A stretch of DNA of 64,000 nt from Paralichthys olivaceus (GCF_024713975.1 NC_091098.1:23906316-23970315); one strand, 5' to 3'. Counted from the stretch's first letter, positions 48,700 through 62,328 are shown. The notes: generated from the sequence alone by a model not told the origin. Translations and numbers: made by a program.

Positions 48700-49603
48700 G
48701 TGAGTGGTTTAATCCCGGGTAATGTTTGCTAACGCGGGCTAACGGGCACCGAAGTCAACGGCAGCAGCGGATGCTAACAACCGCAGCATTGTTTTCCTGC
48801 GGATCAGTGGATGAACGTGTTTCCTGGAGCTTCAGGGCAGAAACAAAAGATTTTAACTTGAACTAATTATAAATAGACATGTTGGTGTAACAGAGCTATT
48901 GTTTATTTAGATTTGTTGATTTATTTGCCATTAAAACGTCCTAACGTTTGAGTTTGAACACTGCTCACTGTGCTTACTCTTCATGTGCCCTAACACTGCT
49001 CACGTTTTGTTCATCTGTTGATTGAATTTCATGTTGTGCAGAAAGGTCAGTAAATGGTATTAATCAAATCACTCCTTGTATTTAAAACATGTTGCACAGC
49101 TAAGTTAGATTTCATGTTCTCTGCCCTTTCATATGATCCAATAATATATTCATTACTTTACCTTCTTTGTTCTTATAATTCTCATTATCCTTTTCGTTAT
49201 TATTAATATGGGTTCTTGTTGGTTTTTGTTTATTGTGAGGAGCTCAGCGTGTTTTGATGCAGTTCAGGATTCACAGCTAAAAGCTTTTCATGCTGTTGTA
49301 TATTTCTGCCATGTCAAAATCTCGAAACCTGCCACAGTTCTGTGGATTTAGACTTTAGACGTCATGTCTCTGCACGTGTCAAACTATCTGTTGCACACGA
49401 CTCCTTGTTCTTTTGGTTGCTGAATATATATATAGCTGTTTTGGGTCATTCTCATGCTGCAGAATACATTTTGAACCCATCAGACGCCTTACTGAAAGTA
49501 TTGCAGGATGTATAAGAATATGAATATCTCAAGTGACTTGCCGAATTTAAATGTATTTATCTTACAATCCATCTGTTTCAAGGGTCCTGATTTATAGGAC
49601 ATC

Positions 49604-52600
49604 ATGGAGTCTGCTGTGATGAGCCTCCAAAGCTTATACGATAACCTGAGGACGCAAGTTGATCTCCTCAATGATAACATTGAACCCAGTAAGTGGTCTG
49701 TGTTTTATCTTTACTGTCAGTCATTTGACACAACTGCGACAGATCACCAACACTTTTCCATGTGCATCATTTTTTTCCCCCAGACTTCATTCAGATGGCA
49801 CAAAACTTTGACGACTGCCGACGCAAATGGCTGCGGGCAGAGCAGGATCTGGGGTCTTGCAAAGAGATTCTCACCAAAACAGAAACGGAGAGGGGATCCC
49901 TGGAGGTCAAACTGAAACATGCCCGCAACCAAGTCGATGTGGAGATCCGGCGCAGACAGAAGGCTGAGGCTGATTGCGAGAAGTTGGTATGTTGAGGGAA
50001 ATGGCAACCTCTGTTTGGTGATATGTTCTTTTACCTGGTTCGCGTAGTTTCTTATACATGTGCACTGCTTGTACAGGACCGCCAAATTCTGTTGATTCGT
50101 GACCTGCTGACCAGCGAAGGATCCAGCAACAGCATCCAGCTGAGTGCAGAGCAGCGCTCAGCTCTGGCCTTCCTGAACACCAACTCTCAGGCAGCAGCCA
50201 CTCTGAACACCAGCCGAAGGTGAGAAATCACCGATATAGAGCAGCTGTGTCCCAATCCAGGGGACGCCTCCTCTGTGGGCTGTGTAGACCACGACAGCTG
50301 AACCGAAATGAGACAAAGGATTTGCTAGATTTGCGTCACCAGCTTGTTCGACCCATACCACAGTCGTTTAGCAACATAGCTGCAGCTGTGGGAACTTTAT
50401 AATGTTGCATCTAAAATTTGAAGTATCGGACACCTTTTATCTTGTTGCTCGCCAACGCCGTTGATCCTGGAATAGGTTGGCCTGAGAAGGATCCCCCTAT
50501 TGGAGCCTGAGTTGCTCTGGGAGGGAAGGACACTTTTGTTAGCTGCTTTTGAAAGAGAACTGGAAAAGTACAGTCGTGCCGCTCTTGATGTGATTCGGAA
50601 GGATGTGGCTCCTGAATGAAGCCATAGCTAATGTAATAGTTCCCACAGCATTCAGTTCCTGTTTCTGGCTATTAAGAGCGTCTGTGTTATTTCATCAAAG
50701 TGCAGCATCAGTGGTGTTTCAGCTAATTAAGACAGATATAGAGTCCAGTATTCCCCTTGGTTTACCCTGTGGGGGGGTTCGTTTGCGTGTGACAACATCT
50801 GACACGCAAGAGACTGAAGCAGCACAAGGTTGTATTCACAAACCTACTTCGATGTGGGAAAGTTGTTTCTCTCATCTCTTATCATCTCATCCATCTATCA
50901 CATGAATGCTGAAGTCTGAGACTCTTCTCTAGTCTTCTCTTATCACTCTCGTCTTTCAGCTGCATTTCTGTTCAAGTATTATTAGAGAACGTAGTTGTAT
51001 GTAAAACAATTTGCAATAAATGTTTGTGTGGTGGCCAATAAATAAAAAAACTAAATATGGGAATCACTGCTGAAAACATTCTGTTTCTTCTTATAGACTG
51101 AAGACAATAGACGAGTCCGCCTCTATCTTGTCAGATATCAGCTATGACAAGACAGATGATTCTCTTGTAAGTACTTTTCTTTTCAGCATCATTTACACTT
51201 AAAGTAACTGATGTTCAGTAGAATAACCTCCTGTTATTCTGAAGTCTGATTCGGTTGTGCTTGATTTGTGACAGGACTGGGACTCCTCCACCGTGAAGAC
51301 GGTGCGTCTTAAGAAACGAGAAAAAAGGGTAAGTTAAATACCTGTGAACCTTTTTTAAATTCAGGATTCTGGAAGCATGACTTCCTGTTCACTGATAGAG
51401 TTATGATGTCATGTCTGCTACTTTTATTTCAGCGCTCTTCGAGAAACCGCGTGGATGGTCCTCCAATTGCCTCCAAAAGGTCTCGATCAACAGGCAGAAC
51501 TTCAGAGAGGGTAGAGTTTATTCCTCCACTCTGGATATCATTATTTTTTTATGACTCAGAAGATATGTGAAGCTATTACACATGAAACAAGCACTTAAAT
51601 GTCTACAGAGTTAAAAAAAAAAAAAAGGCAAATGCTCAACACTAAAAGCTAATTGGTTGTTGCAACCAGCTCTTGAAATGCACGTGTGGCCTCAACACAG
51701 ATAACATGGTGCATGTGGTTATTTTTACAGTTTATATTATTATGCATTTTATTTGTGACAGGCAAATGAGACTCTGGTAACAAAGACCACAGTGACTGTC
51801 CCTATAGACGGAGGACCTGTTGAGGCAATTTCTACGATTGAAACTGTTCCTTACTGGACTCGCAGCAGGAGAAAGACAGGTAAGATATTTATTATGATGC
51901 ATACATACATAAGCAAACTAATGTACGTCTGTTAAAATTATCTCATTTGTTCTCATCAATCCAACTGTTCTTGAATTCTTGCACTAAATTCTTTATAATC
52001 TTAGATGAAAGCATGATTTTATTTTTAAGTAAAGGCATTGTGATATATTTTGAAGTTATTTTGTAATGAACAGTTTAAGCTCACGTCAAATTATCATTCA
52101 CCAAATCAATGTAACTGTTATCAGGACTCGTCCTGTAGCCAGAATTAAACCAAAAGTGAATTCAGTCAGAAGAGACTCTGCTCACTTGTCTATTATTTGT
52201 GAATTATTTTCACATGTCTGAATATTCAGAAGCAATGATTCGACTTAACTGCAGACTGGTTGTGGAATGTAACTCGGGTATTGTTCTGCCATCCCTCCTG
52301 TTCAGCTGCCATGGAGTGGGACTCTGAATCTGTCACATCTGAGGATGTCTTCAAACAGCCGAGCATCCCTGAGGGAGAGCAAAGACACGCTCCCAGCACT
52401 CCTCAGAACAGCGGAGGTGTCCGTCATCACGAGTTTGTCTCCAAAACTGTAAGAATGCCAAGAGTGTGAGAAAACTGCAGAGTGAATGAATCTGACTTTT
52501 AGGGTTTAATGAAAGTTCTGCCAATGAGTTGGATCAACCCTGGCAGTGGATTTAATGTGTTTGTCAATCATCCATTTCCAGAATTTTAAATGCTGGTTTG

Positions 52601-55600
52601 TTTGCTAAATTATATCTGTTGTTGTCTCCACAGAGCAGCTCTGGCACCAGTATTTAACGATTTCAAACTGCTGCTGGTCCTAATGTGTGCAGCTCTGTTT
52701 ATGCAGTGCTTAAAAAAAGGAGGCGTTATTTATGGGTTTGTCTGAACGTGTTTACGCTGGCGACCGACAATCTTTACCAGCCTCTTAATTCCCTGTCTTA
52801 GGTCATTAAGCCCGAGTCCTGCGTGCCGTGTGGAAAGAGGATCAAGTTTGGCAAGATTTCACTGAAGTGCCGCGACTGCAGGGTCGTCTCGCACCCCGAG
52901 TGTTGCCAGCGTTGCCCTCTGCCATGCATCCCCACTCTGGCTGGCACACCGGTCAAAATTGGAGAGGTGTGTGAGAACTTTTTTTTAGTGCTTAGTTCTC
53001 TCTTGATGTGCACACACATGTGAAAGTTCCAATGCATTTCTCATCCATTCCCAGGGCGTGCTTGCAGACTACGTCCCCAACACATCGCCCAAGATTCCTC
53101 CTCTCGTGGTCCACTGTGTCAGTGAGATAGAGCAAAGAGGCCTGCATGAGGTTAGTGGCGTTTTCGTGTCTCAGTAACACGAAGAAGTCTGAAGGACGGC
53201 GATGCTTCACACCCCAGTCGTTATTTTTAATGTGGTCCCAATAAACGGAGACAGAGCTGTGACTAAGATTTTACAATCTGTTCCTGGGAGATTAAATTTG
53301 TAATTGGGCTGTGGAAAGCCTCCAAATCTGTTGAGCTGTTGTGCCGCTCGTCTCGTCTGTCTGATGTTTTATGTTTTCCCCGCGTCCTAATTTCTCACTT
53401 TCACCCTGTGGCATTCATTTTTTTCTGCGACGGTCTTGAAAGGTTTCCTCCAGTTTTCTCATCTTAAACAAATTAAGAAACCGTTTGTTCTGTTGCTTTT
53501 GTAAAAGATATCCTTTATTTCAGCGGCTCTTAACCATGCAAATGGTGTTGACAAATGTTGACTTACAAATATGGTTTGCACTATTAAGTGATGTGCTCAT
53601 TAGACTGAAGCTTCACCGACAAATCATCGAATTGATTGTGGAAACGAATCAGTCTTAGAAAAACTTGATTCAAAGCTTTTTCTCATCTCTTTTGATAATC
53701 AAAGTTATTTTTGGGGCCATGTTACAGTTTTATAAGATGATAAAAAAAACCAGAAGACCCATTCAACATGTGCACTTTACGTTTTTTGTTCGGAATCATA
53801 ATAATAATAAACTGAATATCTGTAGCCTCTTGAGTCGTGATAGAATAGAATAACCTTGGACTGTGGAACGCCATCACTGGTATTTTTTCAGATTTAATAT
53901 TAACCAGCGGATTGATCCTGATTTTTGCATCATCATCAGTTGTAGCCATAGTTCAGGGTTAAGTTCAAAATGTAAATGTTTTATATTTCTTCCCTCTCAG
54001 GCTGGACTGTATCGTCTGTCCGGGGCTGATCGCACAGTGAAGGAGCTGAAGGAGAAGTTTCTCCGCAGCAAAACTGTTCCCGTGCTGAGCAAGGTGGACG
54101 ACATCCACGCCGTCACCGGCCTCCTCAAGGACTTCCTGAGGAACCTGAAGGAGCCTCTGCTCACTTTCCGTTTGAACCATACCTTCATGGAGGCAGCTGG
54201 TATGTGTGTGTGTGTGTGTGTTAGAAAAGATGCTGGTGTTGGTAAAACCACCAGCATCGCAGGCTCCTCCAGAAAAAAAGCACTGGTGCGCTAATTAAAA
54301 GCTTTTATAAATAACTGCAGCTTTGTGTAACTTGTGAACGGACGACAGAACTGTACCCAGCAGACCCATTAAATTCAGGTTTCATAATTGTTTCTACTTT
54401 GTTCAGAACAAATTGCATGTTGTTGAATCCACAACCTCCAGTTTCTTGTCCTCTGCTGACAAAATAGTTGTCTTTGTTCTTCCTCAGAGGTTTCAGATGA
54501 CGACAACAGCATCGCTCTGATGTACCAAACCATTAGTGACCTGCCAAAGCCCAACAGAGACACGCTGGCTTTCTTAGCCCTTCACCTTCAGAGGTTGGCA
54601 GCTTCTCTCCTCTAACATAAGAAAACACTCTGAACAAATCTATGAATTTCTAGCAGCAGAACACGCCAAGCACGGGCGTTTGGATTTACAGATTCAATGA
54701 ATGGAAATGAATGTATCTGCCCTAACCTTAAGTCATTGAGGCCATTTGATTTCATATAACAAACATTTGTTTGTAATAACATCTTTCAGAGTTGCTGACA
54801 GTTTGGACACTAAGATGGACGTCAGTAACCTGGCTCGAGTTTTCGGACCAACTATCGTGGGTCATGCAGTTTCCAATCCGGATCCTATGACAATCCTTCA
54901 GGATACGAAACGTCAGCCAAGGGTAGGTCGCAACAATGTGGTGTGTCTCACGTACCGTGTGTTGTGTTTCTTCAGATGTTACTCGTACAATATAATATAT
55001 AGACAATTCTAAAGGTTATAAATAGGATAGTCACTGCCTCTTGCTCAAGCAGCGTCTCAGACCTAAACCAATGCTTGGTTGGCCTCTCTAAGTTTGTTCA
55101 TGTTCTCTTTATGTCGTTGTAAAGTCCATTAAAAGTGGCTCCAGACACAACGAGAAGCACAAATGAATAACGTCACACTGAGAGACAATGATGTAACAAA
55201 ACAATCCAGCTGCTGGGCAGGTTGGGACTCCTGTTTGTTTTTAAAACCTACAGCCCCAAGCACAGCAAACACTGCGCAGGACTTTATAGAGGCTAGCACT
55301 CACTATAATGCAAATAGCTTTGCTGTGTGTAATGACCATATTAAAATAAGGGCCAGCTGCCGTGTTTCTGATGTATTTCTTTTGTCTCTTTCACCACAAT
55401 AAAAGCCAGTGTTTTGTTTTTTTTATTTGAATAAACTAATGTAAACAGGGAGGCTGATGTGAGATTAGATTTCAAGCACTAACACTAGATAGCATTCAAC
55501 TTCAGTTTCCTGAGTACCTTGTGCTTGCAGAGTCAATCTGCATCCAGCACAGCCACGACTGAATCTCACCAACAATTCAAACTAATAGAGATGTATCATA

Positions 55601-56976
55601 ACCTGACAATCTAAGAAATAATATTTAATTATCTTTTATTCCACAAGTTTATCACGACAGGTCTCAAAATGGATCGTTTTAATATTTAAACTCAATGATT
55701 CGGGATCACAGTAAGTATTAGAAACATTTAGATTGAGACTGAACTCCCACAAAAATCTGTTAATGTAATTATAACACTCAGAGAAAACACTGCTTTTCTT
55801 TTTTATATATAATTGCTCTCCGCTTGCTCAAGTCATCTTCTTAACCAGTGATGCACTGTTGAAAGAGGATGAGGCAACACACTGAAATAACACTCTTTCT
55901 GCATTTCCACTCATCCCTTCCCGCTCAGGTGGTGGAGCGCCTGTTGTCTCTGCCGGTGGATTACTGGGCCACCTTTGTGATGGCGGAAAACGAGCAGCCA
56001 AACTTGGACCACCTGATCATCGAGAATGCAAACTGCTACGCCACCCCAGAGAGAGGTAAACCACTGTGTGCTGTTCTTCAGCGTCGGTGCGAGCGTGGGC
56101 GCTGTTATTTAGTGGCTGTCATCTCATCCTGATGTATTTGCTGTTGCAGTGAGCATGCTGGGACCTCTGACCACGCCAGAGCACCAGCTCAATAAAACCC
56201 CCTCCTCCAGCTCCTTGTCTCAGCGCATGAAGTCCTCCCTGACTCCCAGGTAAACACAGCAGCAGCGTCTCCTCCTGCTCAGCTTCAATCAATGAACTAA
56301 TGATTAACTGGCTCAAGAGTTACTGCCATGCACTGCTGATTTAAATATTTAGTAAAGCTCTAAAGTACATCCTTTCAAATGCAGGCAGAAGCAGATTTCT
56401 TTGAGCATCTTTCAAATAAGTTATTCTACTGTACCAATTCTCATTCAGTCATTCACCGACTACTAATATTATGATATTCACAATCTGAATAAGACACTGC
56501 CATCCAAACAGTATTTTCTGATCATCTCAAACTGAATAGGGTCAAGCTCAAAATAAACAATAAATGAATTAAGAGGGGGGGTGATCTGACCTTAGTCGCA
56601 TTATGTCGTCATGTATACGTCTCAATCATAGTACATACGACAGTTACCAACTGCTCGTGGATTCATGACAAGGGTGTAAACACGATGGAAAGATAAAGAG
56701 AAAACACCCAAAGTTTTTTTTTTTAACTGTCAGAATAACGTCAGTAGTAGTGGACGTGATGTCATGAGTCATATTCAAACTATGCTCTGTAAATATATTG
56801 TTCTATTTAACTCATGCAAACACTAGAGTCAAAACAATATCTTGTATATCTCAATATCTCATATTTCATCAACTGTTGAAATGTGCTCTCCTCGTTGCAG
56901 ATTTGGGAGCAAGAGCAAATCAGCAGTTGGCTTCGGTCGCCAAGGAAAGTTCTTTGCATCGCCGCTCCTCAAATAG
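49604..56976 (+). CDS. racgap1: Rac GTPase-activating protein 1 (MgcRacGAP/CYK4, centralspindlin subunit)
   Basis: Sixteen coding exons: 49604-49688, 49784-49986, 50077-50219, 51097-51166, 51275-51328, 51433-51510, 51762-51879, 52306-52448, 52802-52966, 53055-53150, 54001-54199, 54488-54593, 54790-54922, 55929-56055, 56150-56249 and 56901-56976 (TAG 56974-56976). The product is 631 residues (human 632). Domains: coiled coil to about residue 110 ([20 protein letters not shown]) that binds the kinesin KIF23; linker with [21 protein letters not shown]1 zinc domain about 292-340 with its Cys/His ligands intact (CVPC, CRDC, HPEC); RhoGAP domain about 355-540 with arginine finger Arg390 in GLYRLSG; C-terminal tail ending in FFASPLLK. 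It acts at the spindle midzone and midbody, controlling RhoA/Rac1 during cytokinesis. ATG chosen because it follows directly after the exon 2 acceptor and gives the expected length. Confidence 0.97.
54203..54221. repeat. (TG)n run at the donor of racgap1 exon 11
   Basis: The donor GTATG after 54199 passes directly into about nine TG units, so the repeat begins within the splice-site consensus. Confidence 0.85.
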
Positions 56977-59155
56977 AGCAGCTACGTAAAACCTTCATTC
57001 ATACAGCATTGATGAATAACTCATAGCCAGGTACTGCTTTATTAACAGCTATAATTAATGCCTCCATATTAGTCTTCCTCTTTAAACTCATAATCATTTT
57101 TAATGTTTCACAATGTTAAGAGCTGTAATCTGATGATTTTACATGTTTGTAAATTGATTTTTTTTTTTTTACCAAATAGTAGATTTTCCTATCTATGCAC
57201 ACTTGTGACTTTAGAGAATGCTTTGGCAAAATGTTTAACGAGACTTTCTCATGTCCCATCTTAACGCATGTGAATGTACTATATATATATATATTTGCTC
57301 TTTTTAAGAGGTGTGCTCATAGATGTGTACTGTATGTGCAGTTTTGTTGTGGCGTGCATCTAAACCTAAATCATTTCTCTTGAGCTCTTCGGCTCATGTG
57401 TCACTCAGAGGTTGAAGAGCTCATTTGTAGGCATTTCATTCTAGGTTTGTAATTGAATGTATGACTGCTTTGTAACATTATCTTTTCATTTTGATGTTTG
57501 TATTTTCATTTCTGTTTCCATCCAGTTTAAGTTGTCTCCACCCCCCTCCCCCAGTAATTTGTACTGCTCGTGTTCATAATTTAAGTACAAACACTACCTA
57601 CAAGAGCTCAGTGGGAATATCTCGCTCGTAATTTCCAAGTTTCTCCGAGCATGCTGTCGTTGTTCTCTTCACTAGGGGAGAAACTAAAAGAAGTTGCTGT
57701 CATTCAGTTTTACAGTGTCTCTTGCGCTGCGGGTGAACATCAGGAACGTTGTTCACTTGTTTATGTCTCACACTGTAAACTCTGTCAGATCCTTTAGCTC
57801 CTTCTATATTTAAAGCTCTGTTCAGTGTTTGTACCTTAGGAGGTTTCTAATGAACTATTCAGTGTAAAAGGCAATTACTTTGTAAGATTAGCCAGTTTAG
57901 TTACTGTGGCATTATATGATTAACCATCAGCACAGATTTTGTACTCAAATAGACTCTTTAAAATGTATGTTCACTTATAAAATACATTTATAACGTTTCC
58001 ACAAATGTCTACTGGTCTTTCTGTCGAATTCTCTGTGTTGTTTCCAAACCCTCTGAGTCGTGCTGCCCTGAGTTAGCAGCAGATTCAGAGGCTCCAAACA
58101 AAATTACAGGTCCTGTAGTGTGAAGCTCATCACGGCATGTTTGTGATATATAAACTTAAAATAGCTCAATTGTTGATGTAGAGGTACGATGTCAAAGGAA
58201 ACTAGATCTTGAGATTCTTGTAGAAGTTTCTCCTCACGTTGAAGACCTGGTATAAACATCTGTCCTGAGAGATCTGATCACAAGTGTTAACATCTGGCAT
58301 TGGAAGGAGCTCTGAACGTCTCCTGTGACGACTCATGATCCGATCTCACTTCCCTGCTCTGTATGCAAATAATCATGAACGTCATCTGCCCTCAAACAGA
58401 CCAAACATGTTTTATCACAGATGTGTCGGATGACTGTGAATCAATTGCTGCTGTGTGTAGATCTATGAAGAAAATAGAAATGTGCTGGTCAGTTTTCATA
58501 CTGTGGCAGCGAGCACAAAGAAATCAGTGTCTGGTCACTGAGACGTGTAACAAGCTAGTGGGTCAGAGACGTCAGCACGTAGCCCAGGAGGCATTCGCAT
58601 TCACTAGGTGAAAAGGATGTGTTCCAGATCAGCTCCGAGTGAGTAACACTATACAACCAGCTCAACTATACAACCAGCTGGTGAAAACTACATTCACCAC
58701 ATTTATTAGGGGCTGCACTTAAACACTAAGTCTCATTCTTCAGTCTCGGTTCATGTGCAATCTATTCACTGCACATATTCTCCCACTGCATATACTGTAT
58801 TTCTGAATTCTCTTATCTGAGGACCTCAGGGTGGATGTTAATTCTACGTCTGAACGGGGTCTTGGATGTCGGAGTCAACACTTACAATAACAATATGACC
58901 TGATTCATTCACACTGTGGGTGTTTCAGACCTTCCGTGCTCTCAGGTTGTGAAGGTGTGAAACTAACAAAGAAGCCTTTTTAAGACCCAGTCACACTTCG
59001 ACTTACAAGGTGCGATTCTAACAACTGTCACAAACAACTACACTTTTCTTTTAAAGATGCTTAACTTGTAAATTTCAGGGATTAAAAGCCGACAATAAAA
59101 GATGATGAAAGTGACACCACAGAATTTAATTATGGAAAGACTCATTTATAGCAGA
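56977..59155. other. 3' UTRs and intergenic sequence between convergent racgap1 and the DUF1295 gene
   Basis: The left part should be the racgap1 3' UTR; AATAAA at 59094-59099 is the only clear consensus signal I noted and would give a 2.1 kb UTR, although a non-consensus site nearer 57980 is possible. The segment about 58260-58620 (ATGATCCGATCTCACTTCC, TGCAAATAATCATGAACGTC) resembles a dispersed fish repeat. No exon was recognised. Confidence 0.5.
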
Positions 59156-59161
59156 TTTATT
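59156..59161 (-). terminator. Candidate polyadenylation signal of the DUF1295 gene
   Basis: TTTATT on the plus strand is AATAAA on the minus strand, 136 bases after the stop codon. It lies 57 bases from a plus-strand AATAAA (59094-59099), so the two convergent genes may end within the same short interval. Confidence 0.5.
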
Positions 59162-59296
59162 TTACACAATAACTATAAAGTGACACAAATACATTACAAC
59201 ACACTCAATTCAAAAATACTAGTTTTGTTGAGTTGCGTTGTAAGAAGAGTGTGTATAAGTATGTGTGTGTGTGTGAGGCAACGATTGACATCTACA

Positions 59297-61860
59297 TCAA
59301 AATTTAGGCCACGGCCAGAGGAGAGGCGTGTTCTTGATGTAGTTCATGAAGGCTGGGTCAGATCCCCACTTCCTTAGGGCCTGCTTCTCCAGGATGGGGA
59401 TACCGCTGACGTGACGAAGCAGGAACCAGACGAAGAGAGGCGACGCCACGCTCAGGTACTGCGGACCCTGCATCACCGACGAGGCTGAGAGCCACAGACC
59501 CGACCACTGCAGGATCTCTCCAAAATAGTTTGGGTGTCTGGTGTAGGCCCACAGTCCGCTCTGGATGAACTTCCCCTGGAGACAGAACAGCCGTCACTCA
59601 GTGGATGAGACATCTCAGCAGTTTAGAGCTGCACGTCGTGAGGTCTTTAAACTTACTGCATTATCCGGGTCGCTCTTAAAAAGCCATTTCTGCTGGTCAG
59701 CAACAGCCTCAGCAGCGAAGCCGAGGCCCCAAATCGTCCAGCCGATGTAGTCACGTGTTCCCAGAGGCACGTCTCGCTTCTCACTGTTCAGCATGAGGGT
59801 GGGCAGGAGGGTCATAAATACCCACGCGGCTGAAACAGGAACAGGTGAATCATCAACCAGGAGCAGGCTGTTCTTAATTCTCCCATTAACGTGATACATT
59901 TAACTCAGGCTGCATCCACACGACTACCATTTTGTTTAATTTTCCCTGAATCTGCAGCAGAGTTGACGTGTTTTCAAATGAAAATGCAGAAGTATGGATG
60001 TACCCTTACTGTAACCACCAGCTCCTACCTGGAATAAATGCATTTAGAAAGAGAAACTGGACAGTGATTTATACAAGGCACACCGGCCTTCAGGCTGCGG
60101 AGATGGTCAAGGACAATGGAAATGAGAGGAAGATTTTTTTTTTTTTTACATCACTTCCAGGTACCTTGAATAGTCCAGTATACAAAGAAAGTCCCTGGGC
60201 TGTCTCTGACATTGTTGAATCTGCGATCGTGACCGTCCTTCAAGATCCGCATGAAGAGGAATGTCCCCAGTCTGCAGGAGGAACATGGTTAACATCCGTT
60301 CACATTAACCGAGCCATTATTCATTAACCTGATTTTAGAGTTTCTCATTCTTCAGTCCCTCCTCTGACCTTGCCAAGGACCCTCTGTGACTGAGCTCACA
60401 CACAAACCTCTGTGGGTTTTACTGCACCAGGATTAAATCTCATGCCTCCGTTGCAGTTTTATTGAAGCGTGCAGGGGGTGTCGCTGCATTCAACACTGAG
60501 GTCCACGCCGCTTTGCCTACCTGAGTCCCCACGCCGTCACCAGCCCAGTCTGCACCTTCTGACGGACGTGAGTGGCTCCGCCCCAGATACGACTCAGGTG
60601 GGCAAGGAGTATAAATGTCCCAGAGCCTGCAAAAAAAGAAAAAGACAACTCAGGCCAGTTAGGACATGGGCATGGCAGTCACCTCTGCTTGTCACAGAGT
60701 AAGGCGTGTTCAATAAATCTTTTACCCGGAATACTGCAGACAATTGGTTCCAAAGTTCAAGGGTAAGAAAAACCAGGAGCACAGAGCGGAGGAGTGGAGC
60801 GCCAGAGGACGAGTGTCAGGGTGATTCATTTGGGAAATTAGAAAGAATTCAGTCATTGGTGTCGACAGGTAAGCCACGCTGTTGAAATGATTTTGATGAA
60901 TGACTGCATTTTACTCAAGTGGCACCGTGTCCTTCATTTAAAAAAATATTTTCCTTCCTCATTGGTTGTGTCCAAATCGCCATGTACGTCTGTGACCTGA
61001 TTAAAACTCACCTGCTAAGAGGTTCCACAGCGAGGACACAAGGGCTGAGACTCACAATAATTTAGTTTCTCACTATCAGTTAATCTGACAAGTATCAGCT
61101 CAAATAGTTGATTCGTCATTTGAAGGAGCCACAAATGGAGGGAAATATTAAAGTGAACGCTCCGTAACGAAAAAATCAAGAATAAGAAGCTGGGACGATG
61201 TTTTAGTAAATTCCACTGGAAAATGTAAGATAATAAAAGTTTAAAATTGTTTTCCCCAACGCACAAGCGAGATCAGGCTGCAACGGAATTACATTATGAC
61301 TTTCTCAGTGGTGGTATACGAGTTCACGATTGGGGCCGACAGAATTAGCCCCCTCTGTGGTTCACAGGCAGGGCCCCAGGGTTGCTGTGTACGGCCCTGC
61401 TGTCATTAAGTTAAGCTGACTGGATCTTAAGCTGAAGGAGGAGCTCTGAGGCTGTTTCACAACAAACCTGCCTTAGATAACTCTGCTTTTGTAACGATGA
61501 TGAATCAACAGTCCGAGGTCAAAGCAAACTTTTTCCTTTTAAACATCTGGTTTCCCCCCATCACATCTGGACCATGCTCCACTCACCTGCAGGCTCTGAT
61601 TCGAGTTTACATCAATGATTCCAGGTGAATAACAATCTCAGCACATGGCTTCACGACAACATTACCAAAGGTGGGGTGGGGGGGGATCCTCGTCGTGTTT
61701 TACCTGCCAGGTCATAAAACTTCTCGGTTTTAAAAGCTGCAGCCAGAGCCCAGCCGGTCCACTGGATGCCCAGGTCCGTCAGCGCACACTTCATCAGAGT
61801 GCTGCCCATGATCAGCTCCTGCAGCTCGGCCAGCAGCACAGAGAACTGCCGGTGTGTCAT
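59297..61860 (-). CDS. DUF1295 / steroid-reductase-like multipass membrane protein
   Basis: Five exons: 61704-61860, 60521-60626, 60165-60271, 59657-59829 and 59297-59575, giving 273 residues. The protein is hydrophobic with several likely membrane helices. Its C-terminal exon carries GLWAYTRHPNYFGEILQWSG; the RHPNYFGE block (His195 to Glu201) is the hallmark shared by the DUF1295 family, steroid 5-alpha-reductases, sterol reductases and isoprenylcysteine methyltransferase, where it sits at the cofactor site. Full length, family features and the ending PLLWPWPKF point to a DUF1295 protein rather than SRD5A, TECR or ICMT. Substrate and reaction are unknown; an NADPH-dependent reductase in the endoplasmic reticulum is a guess. 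The upstream frame stays open for 56 codons before the chosen ATG, and an ATG at 62028 would give a longer form with a non-conserved, Ser/Pro-rich extension; I prefer 61860. Confidence 0.85.
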
Positions 61861-62328
61861 TAGACCACTCCTCCTCCGACAGCCAGAGAAATAAAGAGAA
61901 GAGTCCGGGTAAAGTTCACAGCTGCCATTACTGCTGCTGGGAGGGGCCTGGCCGCAGGGAACTCTGGGTGTTGTAGTCTGCAGAGAGACGAGCAGGGAGA
62001 GTCTCCTTGGGTCTGAGTGCAAATACATATTCTGTAGTACTCATATATTATTATAATGTATTGTATTTTATTCCCAATCGTTGGCTGAGTAAATATTAAT
62101 GATGACCTCAGTGGAAGTAAAATCCTGGTTTAAAAACTGTTTTGAGAAGTTTAAAAACACATTAAAGTGTTACTATCATAATTAGATTATAATTACTGTT
62201 GAATACTAATAGGAAGTGTCACCTGTAACACACTAGCACTTCATATTAGATTATCATAATTATATTTCGTTATTTTTACTTCTCTAAATGATTCTGAACG
62301 CTTTGGTAAAACTAGATATATAAAGGAA

